Source: Bacteroidetes bacterium 43-16 (GTDB lineage: Bacteria > Bacteroidota > Bacteroidia > Chitinophagales > Chitinophagaceae). Taken from it: a stretch of 64,000 nt of DNA. The notes beneath the pieces were generated by a model. That model was not told where the DNA came from. It did no database searches and saw only the letters and a list, made by a program, of their open reading frames with translations. The translations under genes were made by a program, and so were the position numbers. Positions 50,571 to 60,051 of the stretch are shown in pieces (positions within the stretch are counted from its first letter, which is position 1; every line of letters starts with the position of its first letter). The stretch lies in the NCBI GenBank assembly GCA_001897525.1, contig MKTB01000019.1:1-64000 (forward strand), in the 5' to 3' direction.

Positions 50571-51317
50571 ATGGACAATGCGATTGAAATAAGAGACCTG
50601 AACAAGAAATTTCCAAATGCTGAGTTTTACTCCCTCCAGGGCATGAATTTGAGTTTCCCGAAAGGAGAAATTTCCGGCTTGCTGGGACCCAATGGTGCCG
50701 GGAAGACAACAACTATTTCTATAATGTGTGGTCTTGTACAGGCAGACAGCGGTCATGTGCAGGTACTGGGCATGGACGTGGCCCATAATGCAGGCAGTAT
50801 CCTGAAAAAAACAGGTATTGTCACCCAGCAGGTTGCCTTATATCCCCTGCTCTCTGCCCGGGAGAATCTGAATTATATAGGTAGTCTCTACCAGATCCCC
50901 CAAAAAGTACGTAAAGAAAAAATAGCCTATTTCCTGGAACGCTTCGGCTTGACGGCCAATGCCGACAAACAGGTAAGGCATTACAGCGGCGGCATGAAAA
51001 GAAGGTGCAATATCATTGCCTCCCTCTTGCATGAACCCGAACTCCTTATCCTGGACGAGCCTACTGCCGGGGTAGACATCCATTCCCGTACAATGATACT
51101 AGACTTCCTGCTGGAATATAATGCCGCCGGGAATACGATCTTATACACCTCCCATTTACTGGAAGAGGCAGAAAGACTGTGTAAGAATGTAGCCATTGTA
51201 GACGGGGGCAAGTGCATCGTGCAGGATAATATAGATGCATTAAAAGAGCAGGTACCGGGTATTCATAACCTGGAAGAACTATTTTTGCATTATACTGGCA
51301 GAACATTAAGGGAATAA
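50571..51317 (+). CDS. ABC transporter ATP-binding protein
   Basis: The 248-residue ATPase has Walker A GPNGAGKTT (residues 39-47), Q-loop 'VTQQVALYP', signature YSGGMKRR (138-145), Walker B LLILDEP (158-164) and switch His195. It belongs to the DrrA/ABC-2 type that exports drugs or polysaccharide. No permease gene is next to it in this window, so its partner is elsewhere or it works with the neighbouring membrane protein YihY/BrkB-like. The start follows a short purine stretch. Confidence 0.93.
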   Translation: MDNAIEIRDLNKKFPNAEFYSLQGMNLSFPKGEISGLLGPNGAGKTTTISIMCGLVQADSGHVQVLGMDVAHNAGSILKKTGIVTQQVALYPLLSARENLNYIGSLYQIPQKVRKEKIAYFLERFGLTANADKQVRHYSGGMKRRCNIIASLLHEPELLILDEPTAGVDIHSRTMILDFLLEYNAAGNTILYTSHLLEEAERLCKNVAIVDGGKCIVQDNIDALKEQVPGIHNLEELFLHYTGRTLRE

Positions 51318-51333
51318 ATTGAGCGAAAGGTCT

Positions 51334-52266
51334 ATGAAAAAGATAAATCCCATTAGTAAAGAGATCATAAAAGCTACGATTCCCAACCCGGAATTTGAAG
51401 GCTTAACCCTGGGCTGGATCTTCAAAGATGTATTTAAGAACCTGGAAAAGATCCGCTTGTTTGAGCGCGCGGCCGCCATCTCCTTCAACCTGATGCTGGC
51501 CATCCCTCCTTCCCTCATCTTCCTGGCCTCGCTGGTCCCTTTCTTCCCGATCGACGATATCGAAAGCGGGATCATTAATGCGATCCGTAGCTATATCCCC
51601 TCCGAAGATATCAGTGAAAAGATCATCCATGTACTCAAGGATTTCCTGTACACCAAAAGAAGAGACCTCTTATCCTTTGGTCTTTTGTTCTCCATTATTT
51701 ATTCTTCCAACGGGCTTATGGGCATCATGCGGGCTTTTGACCGCGACTCTGATATGCGGAAATTCCGTACTGCCTTCAACCGGCGGCTGAAAGCCATCTG
51801 GCTGACCGTGGTATTGATGGTGCTCTTCATGATCGTGGTAGCGGTGCTCATTGTACAGTCAAATGTACTTAACTACGTTGTAGATCAATTCCCTATGAGC
51901 GATACCTTAATGAAATGGATCACTAATGCTACATTAGGGGTCATCATACTGATCATGGTGTCTATTATTTACCGATTTTGCCCCAGTCTCTATACCCGGG
52001 TGCGTTTTTTCAACCTGGGTGCCTTTATCTCTACCCTGCTCATTTGGGGCATTTCTGCTATTTTCATTTATTTATCTTCCAATTTCATCCAGTACGACCA
52101 GGTTTATGGTTCCCTGGGCACCGTCCTCATGTCTTTAGTCTGGATCAATATTATAGCCATCCTGATCATCTTAGGCTTTGAGATCAATATGACTGTTTTG
52201 CTTAAAGGAGATAAGGCTAAAGAAAGAAAAGCCCTGCAGCAAGAGTCCGAAAAGCAATCCAGGTAA
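51334..52266 (+). CDS. YihY/BrkB-family membrane protein
   Basis: The 310-residue protein has about six membrane helices and the family landmarks 'FERAAAISFNLMLAIPPSLI', 'IYSSNGLMGIMRAFDRDS' and 'YRFCPSLYTRVRFFNLGAFI'. The family was linked to virulence in Bordetella and is sometimes mislabelled RNase BN. Its role is not settled. An ATG at 51334 is preferred to TTG at 51319. It follows the ABC ATPase by 16 bases. Confidence 0.9.
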   Translation: MKKINPISKEIIKATIPNPEFEGLTLGWIFKDVFKNLEKIRLFERAAAISFNLMLAIPPSLIFLASLVPFFPIDDIESGIINAIRSYIPSEDISEKIIHVLKDFLYTKRRDLLSFGLLFSIIYSSNGLMGIMRAFDRDSDMRKFRTAFNRRLKAIWLTVVLMVLFMIVVAVLIVQSNVLNYVVDQFPMSDTLMKWITNATLGVIILIMVSIIYRFCPSLYTRVRFFNLGAFISTLLIWGISAIFIYLSSNFIQYDQVYGSLGTVLMSLVWINIIAILIILGFEINMTVLLKGDKAKERKALQQESEKQSR

Positions 52267-52305
52267 TCATTAATGAGCTCAACAAGCAGACTATCCGGTA
52301 TATAC

Positions 52306-54090
52306 TTAATAATTATTGAGTATATACCGGATAGTAGCATCCTCTTGTTTTAGAAATTGCCCTACAGTTGCTTCCAGTTCAATATCTGGCACAATACCTC
52401 TCCCCTTAGGCTGGCTCTCGAGTAGCCGGGCATCCTGGTTGACATATACAATAGAAAAACCGGTCTGTATCTTTGTATGAGGCAATTGATACAAAAACGG
52501 CAGGTGTCCGTTATGCTCATAATAGCCGCCACAGGTTTCCCGGCCTATAGTGATACAATTGGTATAAGACTTGACTAAGGATGCCAGGTGAGCGCCTGCA
52601 GAGGCTACCTGCTCATCAACCAGTAAAATAACCGGCCCTTTAAATGGTTCTTTATGGGGCAATACCAAAGGATTGAAGGTATCGCTTAAATAATATCGCC
52701 CGTTTACCCCTACCGGGAAACGCTGTTTCAGGTGCACTTCTATATCTGAACTGTTCTTCACGGCATTGGCTAACAGAAAGGAACTGAGGACCAATGCCTC
52801 TTTTTCGGGCACTTCATTGAAACTGCTGTAGGCAAATTGAGCATCCCGGAAGGGCCGCTCACTCATATAGGAGAACGTTTTTGTATATAAAAAACCTGCC
52901 CCGCCGCTATTGTACCTCAGATCAAGTACCAGTTGATTACCCGGCTTGCGGTTCAGCAGGGCAAATGCCGAATCCAGGAACGCTTCGTATCCATGGTAAG
53001 CACTATCTTGCTCACTTTGAGCAAAATCAAAGCCCCGTATCGAAAGCTGGTACAGGTCTTCTTTTAACTTTACAAAGCTATATTTTTCTTTGAGCAAGAG
53101 ACTGTCCAGGCCCGATGAATGTCTTTTTTCCTGCATTTGTTTAAAGGCCGCAGCATCCAATCCCGGCAGGCTCAGTACCTTTTCCCCACCTTCCCATTTA
53201 TATTTTACCCGGTATTGAGCAGAGGTTCCGAACTCAATAAGATACTTTTCTTTAAGCCCTTTTTCAACAGCCAGCCTTTCTTTATAAGGCCTGGAAAAAC
53301 CATCGGTAGGATAATATTTAGCCAATCGTGTGATCAACTCAGCAGCCGGGACATCATTCACCGATAATATTTCCGCACCTAAAGGGATCTGCTGATGAGG
53401 ACTATTATTGATCAAAGTACCTTTAAGGTACTTAATAGCGATGGGAAAGTAAATACTTTGGCCCTTGAAGTAATCGTCTATAGCCTCCGGCAAATAGGTC
53501 ACATTGTGGCAACTTCCCTCAAAATCGGTGAGGCTGACGATGATTTTATAGAAATCAAAGAGATCTTTACAGTCCGTCTTGATGGCTTGTTCTGCCCGGT
53601 TAAATGCACTGTCGATTTCTTTTTGAGTCCTGTAGACCAATAATCCGGAGTTGGCTTTGGTCCTGATGCGCTTAAAAGTGGCCAGGTCTTCCAGCCATTC
53701 CTTTTGCTGGAATGTGGTTTTCAGCACGCCTGGTTTTGCCTGTTCGCGAACGAGCAGGTGAACATCCTGAACAGTTTCGAGGTAAGCAGCAGGCCATATT
53801 TTTATGCTATGATCCCTGATTTTTTCAGGATCAAAGTGTATCCGCTCCACAGATCCGACCGCAGGAGACTGGTCCTGTACCGTCCATTTCCCCTCCGGTC
53901 CATAATAACCTATGACCATATTGGCTTCAGGAGCAGTCACCTCCAGCCAGGTTTTTTTGCGGGATTTAAGGGTATAACTAAGGGTATCGCCCTGCTTTAA
54001 GGTCGTGGCAAACTGGACATAAGCATCCGGGGCGTACAAAAAACATAGGGCAAACAGAATGATGAAAGGGAGATGTCTAAGCGGGTACAC
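52306..54090 (-). CDS. S41-family (C-terminal processing) peptidase homolog
   Basis: The 594-residue protein has an N-terminal signal helix ('FIILFALCFLYAPDAYVQ'), a large N-terminal region with 'EILSVNDVPAAELITRLAKY', and the S41 core 'LVLDLRYNSGGAGFLYTKTF' followed by 'ILLVDEQVASAGAHLASLVK' with the nucleophilic serine in ASAG, then 'IGRETCGGYY'. It is likely periplasmic or surface-exposed. No internal ATG near the signal helix was found, so GTG at 54090 is the start. A TACTTTCT box at 54093-54100 lies very close to the start. Substrate is unknown. Confidence 0.85.
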   Translation of the reverse strand: MYPLRHLPFIILFALCFLYAPDAYVQFATTLKQGDTLSYTLKSRKKTWLEVTAPEANMVIGYYGPEGKWTVQDQSPAVGSVERIHFDPEKIRDHSIKIWPAAYLETVQDVHLLVREQAKPGVLKTTFQQKEWLEDLATFKRIRTKANSGLLVYRTQKEIDSAFNRAEQAIKTDCKDLFDFYKIIVSLTDFEGSCHNVTYLPEAIDDYFKGQSIYFPIAIKYLKGTLINNSPHQQIPLGAEILSVNDVPAAELITRLAKYYPTDGFSRPYKERLAVEKGLKEKYLIEFGTSAQYRVKYKWEGGEKVLSLPGLDAAAFKQMQEKRHSSGLDSLLLKEKYSFVKLKEDLYQLSIRGFDFAQSEQDSAYHGYEAFLDSAFALLNRKPGNQLVLDLRYNSGGAGFLYTKTFSYMSERPFRDAQFAYSSFNEVPEKEALVLSSFLLANAVKNSSDIEVHLKQRFPVGVNGRYYLSDTFNPLVLPHKEPFKGPVILLVDEQVASAGAHLASLVKSYTNCITIGRETCGGYYEHNGHLPFLYQLPHTKIQTGFSIVYVNQDARLLESQPKGRGIVPDIELEATVGQFLKQEDATIRYILNNY

Positions 54091-54407
54091 AGAGAAAGTA
54101 CGTTTTGATCAGGCCTAAAAATAGGCATAATTTAAGGCGAAAGAGGACTTAACAGAAAAAAATATACCGTAAAAGGAAGTGTTCTAAAGCGTTTTGCTGT
54201 AACACACCGGCCTTAAAAAATGGCTGAACTCAGCCCTTATCTGGATTAAACCAGTAAGCTTGCAAAAACTTAATGGTCTGCCTGCCACAATATATTATTT
54301 TAGTCGAAACAATGTCAAATAGTTTAGATATCGTTCAAATTAGATTGACTACAAATAAGTTATGCAAAAAAATATCAAAAAACGTATTTCCAACCCTTGC
54401 TCCTCAT
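54091..54407. other. Noncoding gap between the S41 peptidase and symporter genes
   Basis: The 317 bases hold no supported gene. A TACTTTCT-type box near 54093-54100 and TATTTTTA near 54117-54124 (minus strand) may drive the peptidase gene. I see no strong terminator for the symporter transcript. Confidence 0.5.
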
Positions 54408-55787
54408 TTAGGCACGTGCCACAAAAGGAGTATTCATTTTTTCATCGTCCAGCTCACCTTCCCAGCGTGCGATCACGGCACTGGCCAGGCAATTGCCCGT
54501 TACATTGACGGAGGTTCTGGCCATGTCCATCAGTTCATCGATACCCAGTATAGCCATGATCGGGAGCATAGGCAGATCAAAGGAAGTGGCTACGCCCATC
54601 AGGATAACCAGGGAGGCCCTGGGCACGCCAGCGACTCCTTTACTGGTCAGCATAAGGGTAATACCGATGAGGAATTGCTCCCCGAAGGAGAGGTCCTTAC
54701 CGGCTACCTGGGCCACAAAGATGCTGGCCAAAGACAAATAAAGGGTGGTCCCGTCCAGGTTAAAAGTATAACCTGTGGGCAAAACAAAGGAGACAATCTT
54801 ACGCGGCACACCGATCTTTTCCATGTTCTCCATAGCCAGTGGAAGGGCCGATTCTGAGCTCGTGGTAGCGAAGGCAATGGAGACCGGCTCGGAGATAGCG
54901 CGGATAAAATTGCGGACATTGATCCGGAAAAATAAGGCGATCGGCAGCAAAATACATACGACAAAAACGATCAAAGTAATGTAAAGGGTCACCAGTAATT
55001 TGAGTAAAGAGACCAGCATTTCTACCCCCATATGTGCCGAAGTATAAGCGATGGCACCACCCACACCCAGGGGTGCGAAGCGCATAATTATGTTGGTGAA
55101 GCGGAACATGGTTTCTGCCAAACTTTCAGTAAAGCGCAACATGGGTTCTTTCTTCTCGATGGACAGATGGGCCATCGCTATACCGAAGATGATGCTGAAC
55201 ACCACGATGGGCAGCACATCTCCGTGGTACATAGATTTAATAATATTTTCAGGAAATATATTTATAATATGATCTTTCCAGGTAAGCACACTGGTATCGG
55301 GCAACTCTTCATGAAGGTTAGGAGGAATGACCACACCGACCCCGGCCTGTGAAATATTTATGGCCAGCAGTCCCAGCAACAAAGCCAGGGTGGTCACTAC
55401 CTCAAAATACAATAAAGATTTCCAACCCATCCGGCCCAATTGTTTCATATTGGAGTGGGAAGCAATGCCCACCACGAGGGTCGAAAAAAGGATCGGTGCG
55501 ATAATTGTTTTAATCAGCCGCAAAAAAATCTTGCTCAGGAAATTCAATTTATCGCCGATTTCCGGGAAATAAAGCCCTAACTGGACCCCAAGTATCATGG
55601 ATAAGATAATCCAGGAAGTAAGCGATTTTTTAAAAAATGAATAAATAATAAATATGACCGTAAAACATAACCAGATTATTTCTAATACAATTTTAGGAAA
55701 TACAATGATTTCATTCACATATAAGATCGACACGATACTGGCCAGCACGAAAGAAATAAGTGTCATTATATTAATTTTATTTTTCAT
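54408..55787 (-). CDS. Dicarboxylate/amino-acid:cation symporter (DAACS family)
   Basis: The 459-residue transporter has about eight membrane helices and the DAACS landmarks 'LRLIKTIIAPILFSTLVVGI', 'SSESALPLAMENMEKIGVPR', 'VLPTGYTFNLDGTTLYLSLA' and 'TSKGVAGVPRASLVILMG'. It imports glutamate, aspartate or C4-dicarboxylates with sodium or protons. Sequence does not settle which. The length is typical. A long A+T-rich region lies upstream and probably contains its promoter. Confidence 0.93.
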   Translation of the reverse strand: MKNKINIMTLISFVLASIVSILYVNEIIVFPKIVLEIIWLCFTVIFIIYSFFKKSLTSWIILSMILGVQLGLYFPEIGDKLNFLSKIFLRLIKTIIAPILFSTLVVGIASHSNMKQLGRMGWKSLLYFEVVTTLALLLGLLAINISQAGVGVVIPPNLHEELPDTSVLTWKDHIINIFPENIIKSMYHGDVLPIVVFSIIFGIAMAHLSIEKKEPMLRFTESLAETMFRFTNIIMRFAPLGVGGAIAYTSAHMGVEMLVSLLKLLVTLYITLIVFVVCILLPIALFFRINVRNFIRAISEPVSIAFATTSSESALPLAMENMEKIGVPRKIVSFVLPTGYTFNLDGTTLYLSLASIFVAQVAGKDLSFGEQFLIGITLMLTSKGVAGVPRASLVILMGVATSFDLPMLPIMAILGIDELMDMARTSVNVTGNCLASAVIARWEGELDDEKMNTPFVARA

Positions 55788-56719
55788 TTTTATTTTCTAA
55801 AATATTAAAAAAATATTGAAACAATTATCTTGTAAATATACTAAATATAAAGGATTTAACAAATAAAGTTGCCTATAAATCCAGTACAATTAATAAAAAA
55901 TCATTATTTGAAATGCATTTTTAATATTTAAGATTTAATTACATATTTTTTACTTGAGTTAATATAAATATTCAATTGATTATCTGTAATTTAAGTTAAT
56001 AAAATATAGAAAAAATATGATTAATGCCAAAACGTCATAATTACTATATTATACAAAATAAAGTATTGGTTATAAATAATTTTAAATGGTTATCTAAATT
56101 AAAATTCAGTACTATTTTTTGATATATTAAAAATAATAAGTATAAAAAATAATGGAACAAATGATATTTTTCCTTAAGATATAATTTATCATGAGGGTCT
56201 GGAAGCCTGAATTTAGGTTCAGCACACAAATATTTCTCTCGCTCGATGACAGCACAGAATAATACATAACATAATAAAAATATCACATTATACTATTTTT
56301 TAATTTAATTTTAAATTTTCAAAGCTCCCTACCCCATCCTGTTCATACCGGGCAAAAAATGTATTTAATTATTAATTATTTTACATTTTATAATAATTTA
56401 ATTTATTATTATTTTAAATACTTTTATACCATAATTTATTAAGGGTACACCCCACCAAAAAACACTGCTCTAAAACCACTTTTTTTTCAGTCATAAATTA
56501 TAATATTCAATAATTTAATCAAGTGATAAAATATTCACATATTATATTTACGCATTCAAATAAAGAGAACCGACTGAATGTTATTATTTTTTCTTATTAA
56601 TAAAATATAAATATGCTTAAATAAAGCATATAGATTATTTAACCGGATGGCTCGGCTATCCTTTGTATTTTTGTAAACAGGACTATCCCGGATCTGTAAG
56701 GGATTGAAAAGACAAGAAA
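55788..56719. other. Very A+T-rich 932-base intergenic region
   Basis: This stretch is markedly richer in A+T than its surroundings and holds no supported gene; an 80-codon frame on the minus strand (56044-56286) is low-complexity and probably spurious. It should contain the promoter of the symporter (TATATTTA-type boxes near 55838-55850 on the minus strand) and of the 56720 gene (TATTTTTG at 56666-56673). Long A/T tracts could bind nucleoid proteins. Confidence 0.6.
56666..56673 (+). promoter_or_regulatory. -7 promoter box of the gene at 56720
   Basis: TATTTTTG matches TAnnTTTG, 47 bases before the ATG at 56720. Confidence 0.45.
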
Positions 56720-57958
56720 ATGAATAGATTATTTTTATACGTATTATTTACTTTATGCCTGATCTGCAAGGCACAATATGCCTCTGCACAACTCAATGGC
56801 TGTACCGATCCCAATGCGACTAATTATAATACCCAGGCAAGCGGGAATGACGGCTCCTGTATTTACCCACCAACCTCTTATCAGCCTGCATTTCTGGCAG
56901 ACTTGCCCACTCAGGTACGCGAGACCTCGGGACTCATCTTTTGGGATGGAGCTTTATGGACCATCAACGACAGTGGCAATCCAGCCCGCCTGTATAAGAT
57001 AGATTCCGGCACCGGGGCGGTGCTGCAGAGCTATCCTTTGAAGGGTGTTACAAATACCGACTGGGAGGCCATCACCCAAAGTGACTCCTTTATTTTTATC
57101 GGGGATTTTGGCAACAACCTGGGCAACCGGCAGGACTTACGTATTATAAAAATTGCCAAATCTGAGCTGCTGCACAACGCTGCTGATAGTATCGAAAATG
57201 AAGTCATCTACTTCCATTACCCGGAGCAGCAAAGCTTCACTCCCAGCAACCGGAACACGCCCTGGGATGCCGAGGCTTTTTTCTGGCATAAGGATAGTTT
57301 ACATATTTTCACCAAGGATTGGGTGAGGGAGGAAACGGTGCATTATACGGTGCCCGGTATCCAGGGCAACTATGCCGCGCAGCGAAAAGAGTCCTTCCGA
57401 TCTGAAGGATTGATCACCGATGTGAGCCTCAACCCGGAGCATGGTCATATTATATTACTCGGCTATACCAAAACTTATCTTGCTTTTGCCTGGTTACTGT
57501 TCGACTACCCTGAAGGCCGTTTTTTCAGCGGCAATAAAAGAAGGCTGAGCCTCCCGGCAACGATCTATATCGGGCAGGTAGAGGGCATCTGTTTTACGGG
57601 GCCGTACAGTGGCCGCATCAGCGGAGAAGCGATCGTGAGCAATTCCCTGGGCATCAATGTTGCGCCCAAACTTCATGCTTTTGACTTTGAACCTTATTTC
57701 ACCCCCACGGCCAGTACTGCTATACCGGGCAGGAAACAGGCTCCTGAATTTCGTGCCTACCCCAGCCCGGCCCACGATGCCATTAAGATAACGGCACCTG
57801 CAGATATGGAGGTTTTTATTTATAACAGCACCGGGGCATTAAGCTGGTCCAGGTCCATCAAAAAGGGAACCTTTACGGTTCCCTGCACTACCTGGCCAAA
57901 AGGTATGTATTCGATCAATGCCAGGGGCTACCCGGCCATTAAGATCAGTATTAAGTAA
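56720..57958 (+). CDS. Type IX secretion cargo, propeller-like domain
   Basis: The 412-residue protein has a signal peptide ending near 'AQYASA', a short cysteine-bearing motif 'NGCTDPNATNYNTQASGNDG' found in metal-chelate or adhesion repeats, a beta-propeller-like central region ('SGLIFWDGALWTINDSGNP', 'TDWEAITQSDSFIFIGDFGN'), and a C-terminal sorting domain ('FRAYPSPAHDAIKI', 'WPKGMYSINA'). It is likely exported across the outer membrane. The stop lies in the converging rhomboid gene's 3' end. Confidence 0.82.
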   Translation: MNRLFLYVLFTLCLICKAQYASAQLNGCTDPNATNYNTQASGNDGSCIYPPTSYQPAFLADLPTQVRETSGLIFWDGALWTINDSGNPARLYKIDSGTGAVLQSYPLKGVTNTDWEAITQSDSFIFIGDFGNNLGNRQDLRIIKIAKSELLHNAADSIENEVIYFHYPEQQSFTPSNRNTPWDAEAFFWHKDSLHIFTKDWVREETVHYTVPGIQGNYAAQRKESFRSEGLITDVSLNPEHGHIILLGYTKTYLAFAWLLFDYPEGRFFSGNKRRLSLPATIYIGQVEGICFTGPYSGRISGEAIVSNSLGINVAPKLHAFDFEPYFTPTASTAIPGRKQAPEFRAYPSPAHDAIKITAPADMEVFIYNSTGALSWSRSIKKGTFTVPCTTWPKGMYSINARGYPAIKISIK

Positions 57959-58559
57959 ACCAGCTAAATCTCGGGTTCATGAGTTGATGCAGGAAACTGG
58001 CCCCATGGGTCTGGTCGATCAGGATCATAAACAGGAAGCCATAGACGGAGCCCCAGAAATGGGCATCATGTCCGATGTGCTGCTCGGGCTTTTTACTCAT
58101 TACATAAGAATAAATCAAATAAGCGACGGCAAAAAGCAGGGCGGGTATAGGAAGGGCAAAGAATAAGCGGATCTCTTCCCAGGGTTCTAAATAGATGGTC
58201 GCAAAAATGATAGCGGCCACACCACCTGATGCACCCAGGGCAGCATAGTTGGGATTGCTCATTTGTTTATAATAGCTGGGTAAATTTGCCACCAGGATAC
58301 CACTCAGAAAAAGCATCACTAATAGTTCGCTCCCTATTTTGGCCTCCAGGAACCTGCCGAAAAAATAGAAAGAGATCATATTGAATGCCAGGTGCATGGT
58401 ATCTGCATGAACAAAGCCGGCAGTGATGAGCCGGTAAGCTTGCAGGGGGCTACGCATCACCACAGGGTAAAGCATCAAACGGGATTGCAGTTGAGGATTT
58501 TGAAATGCTATAAAGGAAACCACGCAGGTGACAATGATCAATAGGATAGTTGCGCTCAT
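57951..58559 (-). CDS. Rhomboid-family intramembrane serine protease
   Basis: The 202-residue protein has six membrane helices. Conserved features are 'HADTMHLAFNMISFYFFG' (His51, His56, Asn60), the serine motif 'LGASGGVAAII' (Ser111) and 'HDAHFWGSVYGF' with the catalytic His167. It cleaves membrane proteins inside the bilayer; the substrate is unknown. The length is typical of compact rhomboids. It converges with the type IX cargo gene at 56720, overlapping it by eight bases. Confidence 0.92.
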   Translation of the reverse strand: MSATILLIIVTCVVSFIAFQNPQLQSRLMLYPVVMRSPLQAYRLITAGFVHADTMHLAFNMISFYFFGRFLEAKIGSELLVMLFLSGILVANLPSYYKQMSNPNYAALGASGGVAAIIFATIYLEPWEEIRLFFALPIPALLFAVAYLIYSYVMSKKPEQHIGHDAHFWGSVYGFLFMILIDQTHGASFLHQLMNPRFSWFT

Positions 58560-58782
58560 TTTTTTCTTTCGCTTTTTAAGAAAGCTAAAATTAAGCGATT
58601 AATGTTTAGAAATCATGATCTGCCTGTTTTGTAACATAAATTAAGCAGGCTGTTCCTTAAACTATACTCATTTTGCAAACATCAGGGTATTATATATACT
58701 CCTTTAGCAATAAGAAACGCTCTGTATCCCGGGAAACAGGGCTTTCCGTTTAGATTTGCGCCCCTGAATCAATCACACGGAA

Positions 58783-59392
58783 ATGAGCACAAACAGCATG
58801 GAAACCAGGCGTATTAAAATTGAACTTGCCGATCCCACCCCCTCTCGGGTTATTTGGCCTGGCGATGGTCACCCTGGTGGCTTCTTCACAGAAGCTCGGA
58901 CTTACGGAAGGCTTATCCTTTGTGATGCCCTGGGCATTTTTCCTGGGCGGCCTGGCACAACTTATGGCCTGTATTTATGACTTTAAACAAAACAATATAT
59001 TTGGCGCTACTGCTTTCGGGGCTTACGGACTTTTCTGGTGGGGTGTTTGTGTTTCCTGGCTGATCAAAATGGGCGTACTGGGCGAGATCCTGCACCATGC
59101 GGCAGATGTCCGGCAACTGGGTTTTGCTTTTGTCGGTTATTTTATCTTAAGTTTCGTCCTGGCGGTCTCTACTATAAAAATGAATAAGGTCATGTTATTA
59201 CTGATGAGCCTCATCTGTATCCTTTTCCTTGCCCTGGCGGCAGATGCCTTTGGCGAAGGGAGTATATGGAAACAAGTTGCTGCATACGATGAACTGGCCA
59301 TTTCGCTGGTTACTTTTTATGCTTTGGCCGCCAAATACCTGAATACTTTTTTCGGGAAGACGATGCTGCCTATGGGTGCATTTAAAGCCTGA
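58783..59392 (+). pseudogene. Acetate/succinate-transporter homolog (SatP/YaaH family) with a +1 frameshift
   Basis: The main frame (58820-59392) encodes a six-helix protein beginning 'PPLGLFGLAMVTLVASS' and lacks a credible start, since TTG at 58820 is the only one nearby. In another frame an ATG at 58783 gives 'METRRIKIELADPTP'. The family opens with a 'NP.PLGL'-type motif; joining the frames at the C5 run (58838-58842), with four C instead of five, yields 'DPTPLGLFGLAMVT'. So the gene is probably split by a one-base insertion. It would transport acetate or succinate with protons. Sequencing error is an equal possibility. Confidence 0.75.
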
Positions 59393-59499
59393 TGGCTTTT
59401 ACGGCACTTAGCCTTATGTACTAAAGAGCTTATACAATAATCTTGCCTGCTGTGTTTTGCCCGGAAGATTTTGCTATTTTTACGCAAATGTTACTGTTT

Positions 59500-59898
59500 A
59501 TGAAAAAATGCTTATCTATCGGCTCGCTCTTGTTGGCCACTTGTTTTTTGCTGTTGCAAAGCTGCAAGGATAAAACTACAGACCCGCAACCTGCAGACCC
59601 TGTTACTTATACTTACAGGCTCAATTATGATACTACCTACGCTATGTCGAATACAGGCGGCTGGAGCCCCGGCACCGGGCAAGTAATTGACAGTATGATC
59701 TATTTACATTACGGTATCAATGACAGCCTTGTGATCAACGGAAGCGCTTTTGCTTACAACCCAGATATGGATCTTTATTATAATTCATCCAGGACAACGG
59801 TATCCTTTTCCGGCACCGACCGGGCCTTTATCGGGATCACCTATGTGAATGGTGTGGGCCATCAATCTTATCACCATTATAAAGGATATAAGGAATAA
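59500..59898 (+). CDS. Small lipoprotein, unknown function
   Basis: The 132-residue protein has a lipoprotein signal 'SIGSLLLATCFLLLQSC' with cysteine 22, then a beta-rich domain with 'YTYRLNYDTTYAMSNTG' and 'NGVGHQSYHHYKGYKE'. A start at 59500 is preferred; upstream frames run into a promoter-like TTTTGC/TATTTTTA pair (59455-59482). No family is recognised. Confidence 0.65.
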   Translation: MKKCLSIGSLLLATCFLLLQSCKDKTTDPQPADPVTYTYRLNYDTTYAMSNTGGWSPGTGQVIDSMIYLHYGINDSLVINGSAFAYNPDMDLYYNSSRTTVSFSGTDRAFIGITYVNGVGHQSYHHYKGYKE

Positions 59899-59900
59899 AG

Positions 59901-60041
59901 GCGGTGTCTAAAAAGTACTATTTCGTCATTTCGACTGTAGCATAGCGGAATGGAGAAATCTAAACGTCAAGTATTTATACTGGTGAGATTTCTCGACTTC
60001 ATTATATTTCGCTCGAAATGACGCGCTTTTTAGTCAGCCTC
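59901..60041. repeat. Imperfect palindromic intergenic repeat (MITE/REP-like)
   Basis: The element has nested inverted arms: CTAAAAAG/CTTTTTAG (59908 and 60026), GTCATTTCGA/TCGAAATGAC (59925 and 60013) and GAGAAATCT/AGATTTCTC (59953 and 59986). The 'GTCATTTCGA...GAGAAATCT' text is of a kind I have seen scattered in other Bacteroidetes genomes. It lies between converging genes and may act as a bidirectional terminator as well as a mobile repeat. Confidence 0.7.
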
Positions 60042-60051
60042 TTTAAATCGC

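Noticed and set aside
54273-54857. 194-codon plus-strand frame over the symporter 3' end
   Set aside because: It overlaps a clear transporter gene on the other strand and shows no domain.
56044-56286. 80-codon minus-strand frame in the A+T-rich gap
   Set aside because: Composition is that of A+T-rich noncoding DNA and there is no ribosome site or conserved motif.
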